Origin: Spirochaetota bacterium
Lineage (GTDB): Bacteria; Spirochaetota; UBA4802; UBA5550
Direction of reading: 5' to 3'
Assembly: GCA_022704585.1 (NCBI GenBank)
Contig: JAKJGD010000119.1
Coordinates: forward strand, 1-6,671
Length of the DNA: 6,671 nt
The position numbers were made by a program, and so were the translations under genes. The stretch's first letter is position 1; the number at the start of each line of letters is the position of its first letter. Below are positions 5,514 to 6,671 of the stretch, piece by piece. The notes under the pieces were generated by a model, which did no database searches, was not told the origin of the DNA, and saw nothing but the letters and a program-made list of their open reading frames with translations.

Positions 5514-6371
5514 ATGACCACACGAAGCATATCGAATGTATTCCGGGGGCGGCCGACGATCGAAGGAGCGGGCGTGCGCCTGAACCGCGTGTTCGGCTTC
5601 AGCGAGGTGCCGATCTTCGATCCCTTTCTGCTCCTGGACGACTTCTCCTCGAAAAATCCCGACGACTACCGTCCCGGGTTCCCCTGGCACCCGCACCGCG
5701 GCATCGAGACCATGACATACATCATGACGGGCGCGATGAGGCACGAGGACAGCCTGGGCAACAGCGGCGTCATCGGAAGCGGGGACGCGCAATGGATGGC
5801 GGCCGGATGCGGAATCATTCACTCCGAGATGCCCGGTCAGGAGACCGGCCCCCTGGCGGGCCTTCAGCTCTGGGTGAACCTCCCCGCGAAGATCAAGATG
5901 AGCGCACCGAAGTACCGCGACATCAGGAGCGAAACCGTGCCAGAAGCGGTGATCGGCGCGGGCGTGCGCGTGAAGATCATCGCAGGCGAGCTGGCCGGGG
6001 TGCGGGGACCGGTCAGAGACGTTTCCGTGGACCCGCTCTACATGGACATCACCGTGCCGGCAGAAGCCGAGATTGCCCTGCCCGTCACGCGGGGCCACAC
6101 GGCTTTCGCCTACGTTATCGGGGGAGAGGGCCTGTTCTGGCCCGGAAGCTATCCAATCGGCGGAGGGAACCTGGCGCTGTTCAGCGACGGCAGTGAAATT
6201 GCAGTGCGTGCCGGGTCCTCCCCGCTCCGGTTTATCCTGGTTTCCGGCAGGCCGATCGGCGAGCCGGTCGCGTGGCAGGGACCGATAGTGATGAACACCG
6301 ACGAAGAGCTCCGTGTGGCGTTCGAGGAATATCGCAACGGCACTTTCCTGAATCATATGAAGCAAAAGTAA
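5514..6371 (+). CDS. Pirin family protein (cupin-fold metal-binding)
   Basis: A 285-residue cytoplasmic protein, full length for the pirin family. The N-terminal cupin has the metal-binding pattern FPWHPHRGIETMTYI (56-70; His59 and His61) and IIHSEMP (101-107; His103 and Glu105), the four usual Fe ligands. GSGDAQWMAAG (88-98) and LQLWVNLP (117-124) are also typical. The C-terminal half is the second, non-metal cupin, including TAFAYVIGGEG (196-206). Bacterial pirins include quercetin dioxygenases (YhhW type) and regulators of pyruvate or fatty-acid metabolism; the sequence cannot decide between them. GGAGGA at 5501-5506, 7 nt from the ATG, fixes the start. It is probably monocistronic: a 444-bp gap precedes it and a convergent gene ends 26 bp after it. 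Confidence 0.93.
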   Translation: MTTRSISNVFRGRPTIEGAGVRLNRVFGFSEVPIFDPFLLLDDFSSKNPDDYRPGFPWHPHRGIETMTYIMTGAMRHEDSLGNSGVIGSGDAQWMAAGCGIIHSEMPGQETGPLAGLQLWVNLPAKIKMSAPKYRDIRSETVPEAVIGAGVRVKIIAGELAGVRGPVRDVSVDPLYMDITVPAEAEIALPVTRGHTAFAYVIGGEGLFWPGSYPIGGGNLALFSDGSEIAVRAGSSPLRFILVSGRPIGEPVAWQGPIVMNTDEELRVAFEEYRNGTFLNHMKQK

Positions 6372-6397
6372 CCGGCGTTCTTTCCGGCCCGGAGAAG

Positions 6398-6671
6398 CTA
6401 CTTCATCCTCGACCCGAAGAACCGGAATGAGCTCTCAAGCAGCCGTGCTTCCTCCGGCGTGAGGCCTCCCCGTTCCACCAGGCCCCGAAAGATCACCTGG
6501 GCCCTCCCGTTGTCCTCCCATGAGCCGCTTTTTTGAAAAAGGCGGTCGAGTTCGGCAATGAGGGATTCCGGGTCCGCGGCCGATGCCGGCTCCGGTACAA
6601 GTCCCGCGGAATAGAAGCCGCACAGGATAATGGCAGCGGCATGGGATATATTCAGAGAGCCGGCGGTGCCC
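6398..6671 (-). CDS. TrmJ-like SpoU-family RNA 2'-O-methyltransferase, C-terminal part
   Basis: Read on the - strand from 6670, the frame is open to a TAG at 6398-6400 and gives the last 90 residues of a gene that begins beyond the window. GTAGSLNISHAAAIILCGFY at its start matches the conserved motif 3 (SLN.S.A..I) of the SpoU/TrmH knotted methyltransferases, which forms part of the S-adenosylmethionine-binding knot and dimer interface. The remainder, ending in RGGLTPEEARLLESSFRFFG, matches the helical C-terminal extension of TrmJ-type enzymes, which 2'-O-methylate tRNA position 32. Family assignment is good; the TrmJ subgroup and the tRNA substrate are inferred from this tail alone. It converges with the pirin gene, and the 26-bp junction has only a weak CCGG-based hairpin. 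Confidence 0.72.
   Translation of the reverse strand, partial: GTAGSLNISHAAAIILCGFYSAGLVPEPASAADPESLIAELDRLFQKSGSWEDNGRAQVIFRGLVERGGLTPEEARLLESSFRFFGSRMK

Noticed and set aside
5490..6365. A 291-codon open frame on the - strand opposite the pirin gene
   Set aside because: The + strand pirin is unmistakable. The antisense frame is rich in His, Arg, Gly and Pro without domain motifs, as expected of a shadow.
6372..6397. CCGG-based hairpin at the pirin/methyltransferase junction as a terminator
   Set aside because: Only about 4 bp pair with a usable loop and no T-run follows, so it is too weak to call.

Overview
The window looks like an ordinary chromosomal segment of a GC-rich, diderm (Gram-negative-type) bacterium. 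Supporting signs are exported proteins with Sec signal peptides, a LolA-type lipoprotein-sorting protein, a c-type cytochrome lipoprotein, and strong GGAGG ribosome binding sites. The mix of a membrane-anchored SpoIIE/RsbU-type phosphatase, a START-domain exported protein and a LolA-like protein would fit Spirochaetota or Desulfobacterota. That placement is an impression, not a demonstrated assignment. I see no transposase, integrase, tRNA, rRNA or CRISPR array.

Layout: (1) 1-819, + strand: 3' part of an ion-transporter-superfamily antiporter (CitMHS_2 type). (2) 848-2590, - strand: a six-TM, HAMP, coiled-coil, SpoIIE phosphatase, convergent with gene 1 and sharing a near-perfect palindrome at their junction. 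(3) 2591-2848: divergent intergenic region with a candidate promoter for the phosphatase and a hairpin in the leader of the next gene. (4) 2849-3514, +: exported START-domain lipid-binding protein. (5) 3515-3876: a 362-bp gap without a credible gene but packed with inverted repeats. It holds a 13-bp stem, a terminator-like hairpin directly after it that can compete with it, and a perfect 13-bp-arm palindrome just before the next gene. (6) 3877-4722, +: LolA-like outer-membrane lipoprotein-sorting protein. (7) 4782-5069, +: small c-type cytochrome lipoprotein with one CxxCH. (8) 5070-5513: A/T-richer spacer opening with an 18-bp-stem hairpin. (9) 5514-6371, +: pirin family protein. (10) 6398-6671, -: C-terminal part of a TrmJ-like RNA 2'-O-methyltransferase.

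Functional reading: genes 4, 6 and 7 are all exported, and their families handle lipids, lipoprotein acyl chains and haem. A cell-envelope theme is therefore plausible, with genes 6 and 7 probably co-transcribed. The other genes (transporter, phosphatase, pirin, RNA methyltransferase) look like unrelated neighbours.

The most noteworthy content is in the non-coding DNA. Several strong hairpins contain G-U pairs that only work in a + strand RNA, and the block at 3690-3773 has competing pairings of the attenuator or small-RNA kind. No protein system here looks wholly new. All structures were found by eye and were not tested by folding or comparison.
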